This document shows, piece after piece, positions 7,077 through 15,160 of a DNA stretch of 37,174 nt. Origin of the DNA: Parcubacteria group bacterium (GTDB lineage: Bacteria > Patescibacteriota > Minisyncoccia > Phycocordibacterales > JABMOB01). The translations under genes were made by a program, and so were the position numbers. The stretch covers positions 1 to 37,174 of the forward strand of contig JABMOB010000008.1 of the NCBI GenBank assembly GCA_013204345.1. Direction: 5' to 3'. Numbering within the stretch: position 1 is the first letter of the stretch; each line of letters begins with the position of its first letter. The notes below the pieces were generated by a model. It saw nothing but the letters and a program-made list of their open reading frames with translations, was not told the origin of the DNA and did not search any database.

Positions 7077-7772
7077 ATGAAAATCCATCGTTTTTTTGTG
7101 GAACAAGAGATTGCCAATAAAGAGGAAATAATAATTTCTGATAGTTCTCTATTGAATCAATGGAGGAATGTTTTCAGGTTTCATTCCGATGATGTAGTTA
7201 TCCTCTTTGATAATTCTGGTTTCGAGTATGTTTCAGAAATAGTTTCACTTTCAAAAAAAGAATCAGTATTGAAAATTATTGAAAAAAATAAAAATAACAA
7301 TATTCCTAAAAAAGATATTACACTTTTTATTTCATTAATAAAAAAAGATAATGTTGAATGGGTGTTGCAAAAGGGGACAGAAATCGGGGTTTCACGCTTT
7401 GTACCTATTGTTTCGGAGAGAAGTGAAAAAAAAGATTTGAACATGGAACGAGCTAGAAAAATAGTAGAAGAAGCGTCAGAACAATCTGGGCGGGGAGTTT
7501 TACCGGAAGTTTATGAGGTTATAAAACTAGCCGATGTGTTTGAAAAATTTTCCATACCTAAAATTGCTTTTGACTTTAGCGGAGAAAAATTTGAAAAAGA
7601 AAAATTTGATAAATCTGACAGGCTCGGTTTATTGATTGGGCCGGAAGGTGGATGGACTGAAAATGAATTGAAAATGTTTAAAGAAAGAGACGTTATGATT
7701 TGTTCGCTTGGTCCACAAATTCTTCGCGCCGAAACAGCATCTATCGCTGTTGCTTCTCTTTTGCTTTTGTAA
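7077..7772 (+). CDS. rsmE: 16S rRNA (uracil-1498-N3)-methyltransferase RsmE
   Basis: A 231-residue protein from ATG 7077 (MKIHRFFVEQE); a frame extension to 7017 runs through the terminator and is discarded. The N-terminal part is the PUA-like RNA-binding domain (about 1-70). The C-terminal SPOUT methyltransferase has the signature knot motifs: LFISLIKKDNVEWVLQKGTE, then RARKIVEEASEQSGRG, LLIGPEGGWTENE, and SLGPQILRAETASI. RsmE methylates U1498 in the decoding region of 16S rRNA using S-adenosylmethionine as a dimer. All expected motifs are present. It may share a transcript with the ZIP transporter downstream, 67 bases away. Confidence 0.95.
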   Translation: MKIHRFFVEQEIANKEEIIISDSSLLNQWRNVFRFHSDDVVILFDNSGFEYVSEIVSLSKKESVLKIIEKNKNNNIPKKDITLFISLIKKDNVEWVLQKGTEIGVSRFVPIVSERSEKKDLNMERARKIVEEASEQSGRGVLPEVYEVIKLADVFEKFSIPKIAFDFSGEKFEKEKFDKSDRLGLLIGPEGGWTENELKMFKERDVMICSLGPQILRAETASIAVASLLLL

Positions 7773-7839
7773 TATTTTGGTTTACTTGAATGTTTCATAA
7801 CTTTTTCCAATTGCAGGGCTGGAGTTATTGGGGTAGCAT

Positions 7840-8589
7840 ATGGATATGATATATGCGTATGCTCTATTGAGCACAATACTAGTTAGTCTAGTTTCATTCG
7901 TTGGTCTAGTGTCACTTTCTCTCAAAGAAGGATTTATTCGCCATTACATTTTTCTTTTTGTGAGTCTTGCTGCAGGAGCTTTGTTGGGTGATGCTTTTAT
8001 CCACCTTATTCCAGAATCATTTGAAAAACTTGCTTCTGGTACGAGTGTTGGTCTACTAATTATCGTAGGTTTTTTTCTTTTCTTTATTATAGAAAAGTTC
8101 CTACACTGGCATCATCATGGTGACGACACAGAAGAACGCCACACACACCCTGTGGGTAATCTCATTCTATTTTCTGACGGTGTTCACAATTTTATTGATG
8201 GGATTGTTATAGGGGTAAGTTTTCTGATAAGTGTGCCGGTAGGTATTGCTACGACACTCGCTGTTATGCTCCACGAAATACCCCAGGAGATTGGCGACTT
8301 TGCTGTGTTACTTCATGCTGGTTACACAAGGCGGCGAGCATTGTGGCTCAATTTTCTATCTGCGTTAACTGCTGTTCTCGGAACATTAGTGGCTTTTATG
8401 CTTGGAAAAACGGGGGAGAGTTTGATGGTGTGGTTTTTGCCTGTGGCTGCAGGTGGATTTATTTATATTGCTGCTACAGATCTGATCCCAGAGTTGCATA
8501 AAACTAAAGTTGTTAGAGATTCAGTATTGCAGTTTGTGTGTTTGGCTGTGGGGGTTGCTCTGATGTTTGCTCTAACTTTTTTGGAGTAG
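7840..8589 (+). CDS. ZIP-family divalent metal transporter
   Basis: A 249-residue integral membrane protein with about seven to eight hydrophobic helices. The variable loop after helix 3 is His-rich (FLHWHHHGDDTEERHTHPVG), as in ZIP proteins. The metal-path motifs are clear: HNFIDG in helix 4 and HEIPQEIGDFAVL in helix 5. ZIP proteins move Zn(II), Fe(II) or related ions into the cytoplasm; the exact ion cannot be told. It could supply metal to the Fe/Mn superoxide dismutase and zinc enzymes encoded here, but that is only contextual. A second ATG lies two codons in. The gene ends at a hairpin shared with the convergent tig gene. Confidence 0.9.
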   Translation: MDMIYAYALLSTILVSLVSFVGLVSLSLKEGFIRHYIFLFVSLAAGALLGDAFIHLIPESFEKLASGTSVGLLIIVGFFLFFIIEKFLHWHHHGDDTEERHTHPVGNLILFSDGVHNFIDGIVIGVSFLISVPVGIATTLAVMLHEIPQEIGDFAVLLHAGYTRRRALWLNFLSALTAVLGTLVAFMLGKTGESLMVWFLPVAAGGFIYIAATDLIPELHKTKVVRDSVLQFVCLAVGVALMFALTFLE

Positions 8590-8591
8590 CG

Positions 8592-8630
8592 TTATTACTA
8601 CTTAGGAGTTAAGCTCCCAAGTAGTAATAA
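8592..8630. terminator. Bidirectional hairpin between ZIP gene and tig
   Basis: A 17-bp stem with one mismatch, 8592-8608 against 8614-8630 (TTATTACTACTT then GGAG, and the inverse), with a 5-nt loop. It lies between convergent stop codons. No long U tract follows. Confidence 0.65.
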
Positions 8631-8650
8631 TAACCATTCGTATATTGGTG

Positions 8651-9736
8651 TTATTTGCTTTCTAAAAATTCAAAAACTTTGTTGTTCGTAAGAAAGGTTT
8701 CTACATACATTCGTACACGAAAACGGTCGGCGTCTTTATGATGCTCCAAAATATGATCCATTTCTTTTTTAACCTCCTCTTCTTCAGGTTTTATATTTTC
8801 CTCCACTGATATTTTATTTAAGATCAATTGAAGTTTTGCTTTTTTCTCAGCGTTTTCTCGCCATTCTTTTCTCAAATCTTCCTCGGTCTTTTTTATATGT
8901 GTAAGATAGTCTGTGTATTTCAAACCCATTTTTTCTATATCATCTTTAAATTGTGCCATCATCTTTTCCAGTTCTCCTTCCACCAGTATTTCCGGAAGAG
9001 AAATATCAGAATTTTTTACTAAATTTTCTACTAGAGCCAAGCGAGCTTTTTCTTTTTGGGCATGTTCTTTTTCACGAGTAATATTTTCCTTTATTTTTTG
9101 TTTAAAATCAGCTACATCTTTGAACTCCCCTAAAGATTTTACGAATTCATCAGTTAAATCTGGAAGAGTGTCTTCCTGTTTGTTATGAGAAGCATTTTCT
9201 TCCTCACCTTCTCCTTTGTCTGTAGATATTGGTGGATGTTCGTGTTTTATCGCTCGACTTTTTCTAACCTCAGCTATCACATCCTCCACTTCTTTGTCTG
9301 TAACTTCAATTTTATCTGGCTTTTTCTCACCATGCTCTTTTGAGATCTTTTTGTAATCAGCCAATTTAATCTCTGGCATTACTGCAGTTTTTATTTTGAA
9401 ACCGAGTGGGTTTTCTGGGGCTAATTTTGTGATAGTAACAGCTGGTCGGCCAATAGCTTTGATATCATTTTCTGCAATAACGTTTGGGTATTCTTCCTGC
9501 AAAGCAATTTCCGCAGCTTCTTCCAAAATATTCACCTCTCCTAATTGTTTGATTAAAATATTCTCCGGAATATGGCCTTTTCGAAACCCTGGTATGTTTG
9601 CTTTTTCTCCTAAATTTTTTAAAGCTTTTTCCCAGGCAATTTTTAGTTTTTCAACAGAAATTTCCCCTTCAATCTCCACTTCGGAATTAGGAAGTTTTGT
9701 AACCTTTATATTTTGATAGTTTTTTATTTCGGGCAT
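8651..9736 (-). CDS. tig: Trigger factor lacking the PPIase domain
   Basis: 361 residues against roughly 430 for E. coli trigger factor. The N-terminal ribosome-binding domain (about 1-115) carries the signature GFRKGHIP at 50-57, which docks on uL23. The C-terminal substrate-binding arms are long helices (about 190-361). Between them, where the FKBP-type peptidyl-prolyl isomerase domain normally sits, there is only an acidic, polar linker (about 165-195, KGEGEEENASHNKQED). So it is probably a chaperone for nascent chains without isomerase activity. The N- and C-terminal parts are in one frame with no sign of damage, so this looks like a stable domain loss. Confidence 0.92.
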   Translation of the reverse strand: MPEIKNYQNIKVTKLPNSEVEIEGEISVEKLKIAWEKALKNLGEKANIPGFRKGHIPENILIKQLGEVNILEEAAEIALQEEYPNVIAENDIKAIGRPAVTITKLAPENPLGFKIKTAVMPEIKLADYKKISKEHGEKKPDKIEVTDKEVEDVIAEVRKSRAIKHEHPPISTDKGEGEEENASHNKQEDTLPDLTDEFVKSLGEFKDVADFKQKIKENITREKEHAQKEKARLALVENLVKNSDISLPEILVEGELEKMMAQFKDDIEKMGLKYTDYLTHIKKTEEDLRKEWRENAEKKAKLQLILNKISVEENIKPEEEEVKKEMDHILEHHKDADRFRVRMYVETFLTNNKVFEFLESK

Positions 9737-9823
9737 TGTTTTTTATATAAAGTATGTAATGCAAAGCATACTAACATAGTATTTTATATTTTTAAACTTT
9801 TGAAAAGTTAGGTCTCTATACAC

Positions 9824-9853
9824 AGACTAGGGGCGATATATCGCCCCTAGTCT
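9824..9853. terminator. Perfect 30-nt palindrome
   Basis: AGACTAGGGGCGATA (9824-9838) is followed without a gap by its exact inverse (9839-9853). It lies in the 177-base gap between tig and the next minus-strand gene upstream of its stop and may end tig-proximal transcripts. It shares the centre CGATATATCG with palindromes at 28525 and, with two central changes, 30220 and 35989. Confidence 0.55.
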
Positions 9854-9913
9854 GTTGCGGTAGAAAAACTTGTCTATCTTTTCTGCTGTTTTAAAAGATA
9901 GTTTGAGTAGTCT

Positions 9914-10201
9914 TTACTGTGCCGATTCTTTCAAACCTGCTTCTATCATAGTTTTTTCTGTATCAAGACCACTCAGATCTGTCGCGTTTAAATCTGCTTC
10001 TATGGAGTTTAATTCATCAGAATTGCTCTGATCTTTGAGTTGTTCTATTAGAGCTTCTGGGGTTGTTGTTGCTTGCATGTTTTTATTTTCCACTACTCTT
10101 TGATTCCAGAAATAAATACTACCGATAACAATGAGTGCGAGGATTATAATAACACCTACTGCTGGTCCTATTGGTTTTTTTTCTATGTTTTCGTTATTCA
10201 T
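9914..10201 (-). CDS. Small single-pass membrane protein, unknown
   Basis: 95 residues. A short polar N-terminus (MNNENIEKKPIG) is followed by one transmembrane helix (about 13-31, GPAVGVIIILALIVIGSIYF) and a polar tail of about 60 residues rich in Glu, Asp, Asn and Ser. By the positive-inside tendency the tail is probably outside. It lies 65 bases downstream of the coiled-coil secreted protein on the same strand and could be co-transcribed. Proteins of this style are common in CPR envelopes, but no domain is recognised. Confidence 0.7.
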   Translation of the reverse strand: MNNENIEKKPIGPAVGVIIILALIVIGSIYFWNQRVVENKNMQATTTPEALIEQLKDQSNSDELNSIEADLNATDLSGLDTEKTMIEAGLKESAQ

Positions 10202-10266
10202 TGTGATTTTGTTTGTCCCCTCAAGTTTTTCCGAGCAAAACTTTTAAAAGGATGAGTTAATAGTAA

Positions 10267-10998
10267 TTAATTTTCTGTGCTTCCGCTAGTGTTGTTATCA
10301 ACTGATGGTGTCGTTGTTGCTCTCCCGTTCAGCCCTGCTTTTAAGCTTGTTATCGCTTCTACTAAACTTTGGTGCGCTGATTTTATGTTGTTCTTTACGG
10401 TTTCTATTGCAGTTCGGATTTTAGACGATAAATCTTTCCTATTCTCAGCTTCATTCAATGCGTTTGTAATATCTGCACCAAGTGTTCTTAGTGATTGTTT
10501 TGCTATTTCGGTCTTTGCTTTTGCATCAGCTATAAGAACTTTTGCTTTTGACGTGTCCACTCCCTCTGCGTCTAGTTTTGTAATCCTCGATTCTATTCTG
10601 TTTGTTAGTTTTGTAATTCGCTCTATAGCGGATTCAAATTTTGCTATTATATTTTTAGTGTGATTTTCTACTGTGATCCTTACTCTCGTTAGTCGCGCCT
10701 CTCTTGTTTCAGCGCGTGTGCTGGAGGCAATTTCTCTTTTTTCCTCTCGTAAATCTTTCATTTGTGCTTTAGTGGAAGATGCTTCCTCTCTAATTTTTTC
10801 TTGTATGTCGCGAATTTCCTGCTTTTTGTTTTCAATTTCTGTTTTCCTTTCTTCCATTTGTGTTTTTATCAGACTCCTTTCATTGATGTTTGACGGCCTT
10901 GTCTCATCGTCGGCTAACACAGCAGACCCGAGCGAGAGAAACATTGCCGGTATTAAAATTCCCAAACTTATGTAAGAAACAATTTTTGTATTTTTCAT
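10267..10998 (-). CDS. Secreted coiled-coil protein, unknown
   Basis: 243 residues. It has a signal peptide (residues about 1-29, hydrophobic core YISLGILIPAMFLSLGSAV, likely cleavage after AVLA). The mature part is almost entirely helical and highly charged, with heptad-like stretches from about 40 to 110 (RKTEIENKKQEIRDIQEKI, KDLREEKREIASSTRAE) and a second helical region to about 220, then a Thr/Ser/Asn-rich tail. It is likely an extracytoplasmic rod or scaffold. No enzyme motif is visible. Its minus-strand neighbour, the small membrane protein, follows after 65 bases and may be a partner. Confidence 0.75.
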   Translation of the reverse strand: MKNTKIVSYISLGILIPAMFLSLGSAVLADDETRPSNINERSLIKTQMEERKTEIENKKQEIRDIQEKIREEASSTKAQMKDLREEKREIASSTRAETREARLTRVRITVENHTKNIIAKFESAIERITKLTNRIESRITKLDAEGVDTSKAKVLIADAKAKTEIAKQSLRTLGADITNALNEAENRKDLSSKIRTAIETVKNNIKSAHQSLVEAITSLKAGLNGRATTTPSVDNNTSGSTEN

Positions 10999-11057
10999 AT
11001 ATTTTATCTTTATGTTATTAAGCTATTTTAAATAATATCACACATCTTCTGTATACA

Positions 11058-11094
11058 AAAACAGCCAAGTATCATAATGATACTTGGCTGTTTT
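11058..11094. terminator. 18-bp palindromic terminator behind hppA
   Basis: AAAACAGCCAAGTATCAT (11058-11075) and its exact inverse (11077-11094) are separated by one base. The A and T runs at the edges allow termination in both directions. It lies 18 bases after the hppA stop. Confidence 0.8.
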
Positions 11095-11112
11095 CTAACT
11101 CAACTTTTTGAG

Positions 11113-13116
11113 TTATGTTTTTACGATAAATTTTACGATAAGAAGAGCTACAATGTTTAGTATTTTAATCATCGGATTTATTGCTGGACCCGCCGTATCC
11201 TTGTAGGGATCGCCGACAGTATCTCCTGTGACAGCTGCTTTGTGGGCTTCACTTCCTTTTCCTCCGTAGTTTCCTTCCTCAATATACTTTTTGGCGTTGT
11301 CCCAAGCTCCACCACCTGAAGTCATTGATATTGCCAAGAAGAGTCCTGTGATAATACTTCCTACGAGAACTCCTCCCAAAGCAACTGGACCTAGTGTAAA
11401 TCCTACCAAAATTGGTATAACAACTGGAATCAAGGCCGGAATAATCATTTCTTTTATTGCTGCTGATGTAACGATATCAACACACCTTGCGTAATCTGGT
11501 TTTGCTACTCCCTCCATAATGCCTTTGATCTCTCTAAATTGTCTTCGAACCTCTTCCACAACCTGTCCAGCAGCTTTGCCGACAGCTTCCATTGAAAGAG
11601 CTGTAAAATAATATGGCAATAGTCCTCCTATGAAAAGGCCAACTATAACTTTTGGATTACTTAGATCAAATCCGAGACTAACTCCAAGAATGCTACGGAT
11701 CTCTTCTGTATATGTAGCAAATAAAACAAGTGCGGCTAGGCCAGCAGAACCAATTGCGTAACCTTTTGTAACTGCTTTTGTTGTGTTTCCTACGGCGTCT
11801 AGTGGGTCTGTGACGTTACGAACACTTTCTGGTAAGTTTGCCATTTCTGCAATACCTCCAGCATTGTCTGTGATAGGGCCATATGCGTCAATTGCAACAA
11901 TAATTCCCGCCATTGAAAGCATACTCATTGCTGCTATCGCGATTCCGTATAGTCCTGCGAAATGGAAAGTAAACAAAATTCCCAAAACGATAGCAATCAA
12001 AGGAAGGGCTGTTGCTTTCATTGAATTCGCCAAACCTTGAATGATATTTGTTCCATGTCCTGAGACCGATGCTTTGGCGATTGATTGTACAGGTTTATAT
12101 TTTGTTGATGTGTAATATTCAGTAATAACAACAAGACATGCTGTAACTATAAGACCTATGAGAGCCGACATATACAATGCTTTTGTGGAGTATAGACCGT
12201 TACCTTCCATCAAGTAGTTTGTGACTGGATAAAAAATAACAGCTGACAAAATGCCGGCAGCGCCGAGACCTTTGTACAGAGCACCCATTATATTTTGTGA
12301 AGGACCCATTTTTACAAACCAAGTTCCTACGATTGAGGTCAAAATAGCCACCGCGCCTAAGACGAGGGGATAAATTAAAGCGTTGGGAAATGTTTTGAAT
12401 ATTGTTGCTCCCAAAATCATTGTGGCGATGATAGTAACCGCATAAGTTTCAAAAAGGTCGGCTGCCATTCCTGCACAGTCTCCAACGTTGTCTCCAACGT
12501 TGTCAGCAATAACGCCGGGGTTTCTCGGGTCATCTTCCGGAATGCCCGCTTCAACTTTTCCAACCAAATCTGTACCGACATCAGCGGCTTTTGTGAAGAT
12601 TCCACCACCAAGTCTGGCAAAAACAGAAATCAAACTAGAACCAAAGGCCAATCCGATAAGAGAAGCGACATCACCGGTTATTGCATAAAAACCAGTAACA
12701 CCGAGAAGTCCTAAACCAACAACCAAAAGACCCGTAACAGTTCCTCCTTGAAAAGCTACTTTTAGAGCGCTATCTAAACCTTCTTTTGCGGCTTCAGTTG
12801 TGCGGATGTTTGTTCGGACAGAGACATTCATACCGATATAACCAGCGAGAGCAGAGAAGAGTGATCCCACCACAAAACCTAAGGCGATGGTGATTCCTAA
12901 TCCCCACCATAAAATAACAAACAAAATTATGGCGATACCGCCGATAGTTTTGTATTGTCTATTGAGGTAAGCTTTTGCACCCTCTTGGATAGCTTTGGCT
13001 ATTTCGCGCATTTTGTCGTCACCCGTTCCTTTCTTCAAGATTAAAGATGTCAAGAAAAGACTGTATAAGATTGCTATTACTGAACATACTAGAGCAAAAA
13101 TTATGTAACTATTCAT
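11113..13116 (-). CDS. hppA: Membrane-bound proton-translocating pyrophosphatase
   Basis: A 667-residue protein with about 16 hydrophobic helices. The substrate and Mg-binding motifs are intact: [20 protein letters not shown], then [19 protein letters not shown], and near the C-terminus [20 protein letters not shown]. It couples pyrophosphate hydrolysis to ion export. The subtype motif reads [17 protein letters not shown]. In the family a Lys at this position marks K+-independent H+-pumping enzymes, where K+-dependent ones have Ala, so I infer a K+-independent proton pump. It would recover energy from the pyrophosphate released in biosynthesis and build a proton gradient. It follows nusA by 55 bases and ends at a strong terminator. 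Confidence 0.97.
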   Translation of the reverse strand: MNSYIIFALVCSVIAILYSLFLTSLILKKGTGDDKMREIAKAIQEGAKAYLNRQYKTIGGIAIILFVILWWGLGITIALGFVVGSLFSALAGYIGMNVSVRTNIRTTEAAKEGLDSALKVAFQGGTVTGLLVVGLGLLGVTGFYAITGDVASLIGLAFGSSLISVFARLGGGIFTKAADVGTDLVGKVEAGIPEDDPRNPGVIADNVGDNVGDCAGMAADLFETYAVTIIATMILGATIFKTFPNALIYPLVLGAVAILTSIVGTWFVKMGPSQNIMGALYKGLGAAGILSAVIFYPVTNYLMEGNGLYSTKALYMSALIGLIVTACLVVITEYYTSTKYKPVQSIAKASVSGHGTNIIQGLANSMKATALPLIAIVLGILFTFHFAGLYGIAIAAMSMLSMAGIIVAIDAYGPITDNAGGIAEMANLPESVRNVTDPLDAVGNTTKAVTKGYAIGSAGLAALVLFATYTEEIRSILGVSLGFDLSNPKVIVGLFIGGLLPYYFTALSMEAVGKAAGQVVEEVRRQFREIKGIMEGVAKPDYARCVDIVTSAAIKEMIIPALIPVVIPILVGFTLGPVALGGVLVGSIITGLFLAISMTSGGGAWDNAKKYIEEGNYGGKGSEAHKAAVTGDTVGDPYKDTAGPAINPMIKILNIVALLIVKFIVKT

Positions 13117-13171
13117 GGTTTTACTAAAAATTAACTGATTAATACTAATAAATATTATTGATAATTATTAA

Positions 13172-14395
13172 TTATTCAACCTCTTCACTTTTTTCATCTT
13201 TTTTAACCTCACTTTTATCGTCAGTTTCTTTAGGCCCTTCATCCCCAGAATTTTCCTGAACATTATTCTGAACAGACTGAATATCTATTCTCCATCCAGT
13301 GAGTTTTGCGGCGAGTCGAACATTCTGTCCACCTTTTCCGATAGCTAATGACTGTTGGTCATCAGATACTTCTATGTGAGCCTGTTTTTCTTCCTCATTC
13401 AATTCAACTTTCAAAACTTTTGCTGGAGAAAGTGCATCCTCAATGAATCTTTTTGGATCTTCTGACCATTCTATAATATCAATTTTTTCTCCACCAAGTT
13501 CACTCATCACAGTGGTAACTCTTACTCCGCGTTGCCCCACCATACTACCGACTGGGTCAATGTGGGTATCTTTTGATGCTACTGCGATTTTTGTACGAGA
13601 GCCAGCTTCACGTGCAACAGCTTTTATTTCGACTGTTCCAGTAACGATTTCTGGTGTTTCTATCTCAAAAAGTTTAGTTAGAAATTGAGGATGAGATCGT
13701 GAGAGACGTAAGAAGATACCTTTTGGTGTTTCTTCTACTTTGTATAAATATGCTCGAATTCTTTCTCCTTGAGTATATCTTTCACCCGGAATTTGATCTT
13801 CGTATGAAAGCATACCCGTGGCTCGTCCCATATCAACAAAAATACTACCGCGCTCTATGCGTTGCACTGTTCCTGTGACGATATCACCTTCGCGTTTACC
13901 GAATTCACCTAGGACTGCAGTTTTTTCTGCCTCTCTGATTTTTTGGATGATAACTTGTTTTGCTGTTTGTGAAGCAATACGGCCATAATCATCTTTTGCC
14001 TCAAGAGGGAATACGATTTCTTCATCAAGCTCTGCATCTTTTTTAATTTTTCTAGCGTCTTCAATCATAATATGATGTTCGGGGTTGAAGATATCTTTTT
14101 CGCGATCTGTTGGTTCACCGTCAACCATTACAATTGTATCTTCCTCGCTAATCTCCTCACCTTCTTTGTGTATGATAACGCGAGATTCATCTGCAACGAT
14201 TTTTACCTGGAAAAACTCAGTTTTTCCGGTATTCAAGTCAAACTTAGCTCGAATAATCTGGCCTCTTTGTCCGTATTCTTTCTTGTAAGCAGTGGCAAGC
14301 GCCATTTCAATTGCTTCAATAATTTTTTCTTTTGGTATACCACGCTCCTCTTCGAGCTGTTGCAATACCGAGTTGATCACTTTTAGATCTAACAT
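13172..14395 (-). CDS. nusA: Transcription termination/antitermination factor NusA
   Basis: 407 residues. The N-terminal RNA polymerase-binding domain comes first (about 1-130, MLDLKVINSVLQQLEEERGI), then the S1 domain (about 135-200, EGDIVTGTVQRIERGSIFVDMGRATGMLS), then two KH domains with VGQRGVRV and IGKGGQNVRLA loops. The tail is acidic and Lys-rich; the C-terminal acidic-repeat domains of E. coli NusA are absent, as in many bacteria. NusA promotes pausing and hairpin-dependent termination, relevant because this window has many intrinsic terminators. The usual partners (rimP, infB) are not adjacent. Upstream are short AT-rich repeats built on acgaattatgaattacgaat. Confidence 0.96.
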   Translation of the reverse strand: MLDLKVINSVLQQLEEERGIPKEKIIEAIEMALATAYKKEYGQRGQIIRAKFDLNTGKTEFFQVKIVADESRVIIHKEGEEISEEDTIVMVDGEPTDREKDIFNPEHHIMIEDARKIKKDAELDEEIVFPLEAKDDYGRIASQTAKQVIIQKIREAEKTAVLGEFGKREGDIVTGTVQRIERGSIFVDMGRATGMLSYEDQIPGERYTQGERIRAYLYKVEETPKGIFLRLSRSHPQFLTKLFEIETPEIVTGTVEIKAVAREAGSRTKIAVASKDTHIDPVGSMVGQRGVRVTTVMSELGGEKIDIIEWSEDPKRFIEDALSPAKVLKVELNEEEKQAHIEVSDDQQSLAIGKGGQNVRLAAKLTGWRIDIQSVQNNVQENSGDEGPKETDDKSEVKKDEKSEEVE

Positions 14396-14451
14396 GATGT
14401 ATTTTAATTAATTAATAATTACGAATTATGAATTACGAATTTTACTCTCTA

Positions 14452-14756
14452 TTTACCCGCACACTAACTTTACTTTTGCAGAAGGCTTCTCATAATTCTA
14501 CCTTTGAGATGCGTTCTGGCTTGGCCTCTAAGTTTCAAATTTGATTCACGCTCTCTCGCATCGCCTTCTGCTAGATATGCTTCGTAGTATATCAAAGTAA
14601 AGGGTTTGCGCGATTTTGTGGACCGAACTTTCCCGTTGTTATGTTCAGAAAACCTTTTTACTAAATCTTTGGTTGATCCAATATATAACTCACTATCTTT
14701 GCTACTTTTTAAAACATATACATAGAACATAAAAGCAAAATTAGTGTGCGGGTAAA
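14452..14756. mobile_element. GIY-YIG gene cassette bounded by 16-bp inverted repeats
   Basis: TTTACCCGCACACTAA (14452-14467) and its exact inverse TTAGTGTGCGGGTAAA (14741-14756) enclose the GIY-YIG gene almost without extra sequence. The first 13 bases, TTTACCCGCACAC, recur inside the pilin-type gene at 19278-19290, where the inverse GTGTGCGGGT also recurs. Terminal repeats plus a nuclease gene suggest a small mobile cassette; the mechanism is unknown and no target duplication was seen. The arms could also act simply as a gene-enclosing terminator pair. Confidence 0.55.
14470..14730 (-). CDS. GIY-YIG nuclease-domain protein
   Basis: From ATG 14730 the protein is 86 residues (MFYVYVLKSSKDSELYIGST). 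An extension to 14796 crosses the right inverted repeat and is discarded. The catalytic core is visible: the paired YVYVL and LYIGST strands, Arg in KDLVKRFSEHN, and the C-terminal helix with Glu in ARERESNLK. Small UvrC-like GIY-YIG proteins of this size (YhbQ/UPF0213 type) are common and mostly uncharacterised; the fold cuts DNA by a single metal-dependent step. Its tight enclosure by inverted repeats, which also appear in a pilin gene 4.8 kb away, suggests a role in moving or processing those repeats, but this is inference. Confidence 0.88.
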   Translation of the reverse strand: MFYVYVLKSSKDSELYIGSTKDLVKRFSEHNNGKVRSTKSRKPFTLIYYEAYLAEGDARERESNLKLRGQARTHLKGRIMRSLLQK

Positions 14757-14897
14757 AAAATAGCCCGCCGTTGGGCGAACTGCATAAACCTCTCAAAACT
14801 CACTAACATATATAAGTATATACTTTTCGTACAAAATGTCAATCCCATAGTGGGTTCCGGCATCATACTTAAGATATGTTTTGTTTAGTATTGAAAT

Positions 14898-14924
14898 TTG
14901 ACACAAGACCGAGTGTCATAGAAT
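14898..14924 (+). promoter_or_regulatory. Candidate promoter with an operator-like dyad in the spacer
   Basis: TTGACA (14898-14903) and TAGAAT (14919-14924) are 15 bases apart, slightly short. Inside is the dyad TGACAC (14899-14904) / GTGTCA (14913-14918), so a repressor bound there would cover the promoter. Confidence 0.4.
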
Positions 14925-14959
14925 GCATGTGTTTAACTAGTAAGATGCATAAAAAGTTG

Positions 14960-14968
14960 TGATATAAT
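14960..14968 (+). promoter_or_regulatory. Extended -10 promoter
   Basis: TGATATAAT is an exact TGn-TATAAT extended -10, which can work without a good -35. It would start a transcript near 14975 that runs into the pilus operon. Confidence 0.55.
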
Positions 14969-15065
14969 TAAACTTACAGCAATACAACATTGGGTGAGAT
15001 TACATTTGATAACTAAACCCCATCACCAATTTGGAATGCAATTTTTTGTGATATTATTATCTAAG

Positions 15066-15133
15066 TTTATGTCATTCTGGACTTGATTCGGAATCCAGTC
15101 CAAGTGAAATTAGTGAGGGGTGATGATTTTTAT
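15066..15133. mobile_element. 63-bp palindrome-bearing insertion in the pilB leader
   Basis: The pilB leader (15031-15160) matches the pilC leader (16930-17002) on both sides but has extra sequence flanked by TTTAT at 15066-15070 and 15129-15133. The insert starts gtcattctggacttgattcg and contains the palindrome ctggacttgattcggaatccag (15077-15098). This resembles an interspersed repeat I remember from many bacteria (GGACTTGATCCGGAATC type). It looks like a short insertion with a 5-bp target duplication. Confidence 0.6.
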
Positions 15134-15160
15134 AGTCGCTCCGCTCCTTATAAATCAATC

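Larger units (their letters stand above)
14797..15160. other. Regulatory region of the pilus operon
   Basis: About 360 bases without a gene. It holds two candidate promoters (14898-14924 and 14960-14968), an attgggtga/tcaccaat inverted repeat around 14990-15030, a leader block similar to the one before pilC (15031-15069) and a 63-bp inserted repeat (15066-15128). Confidence 0.6.

Noticed and set aside
15083-15160. 26-residue N-terminal extension of PilB
   Set aside because: It translates an inserted repeat and is absent from the parallel pilC leader; ATG 15161 has a -10 box at the usual distance.
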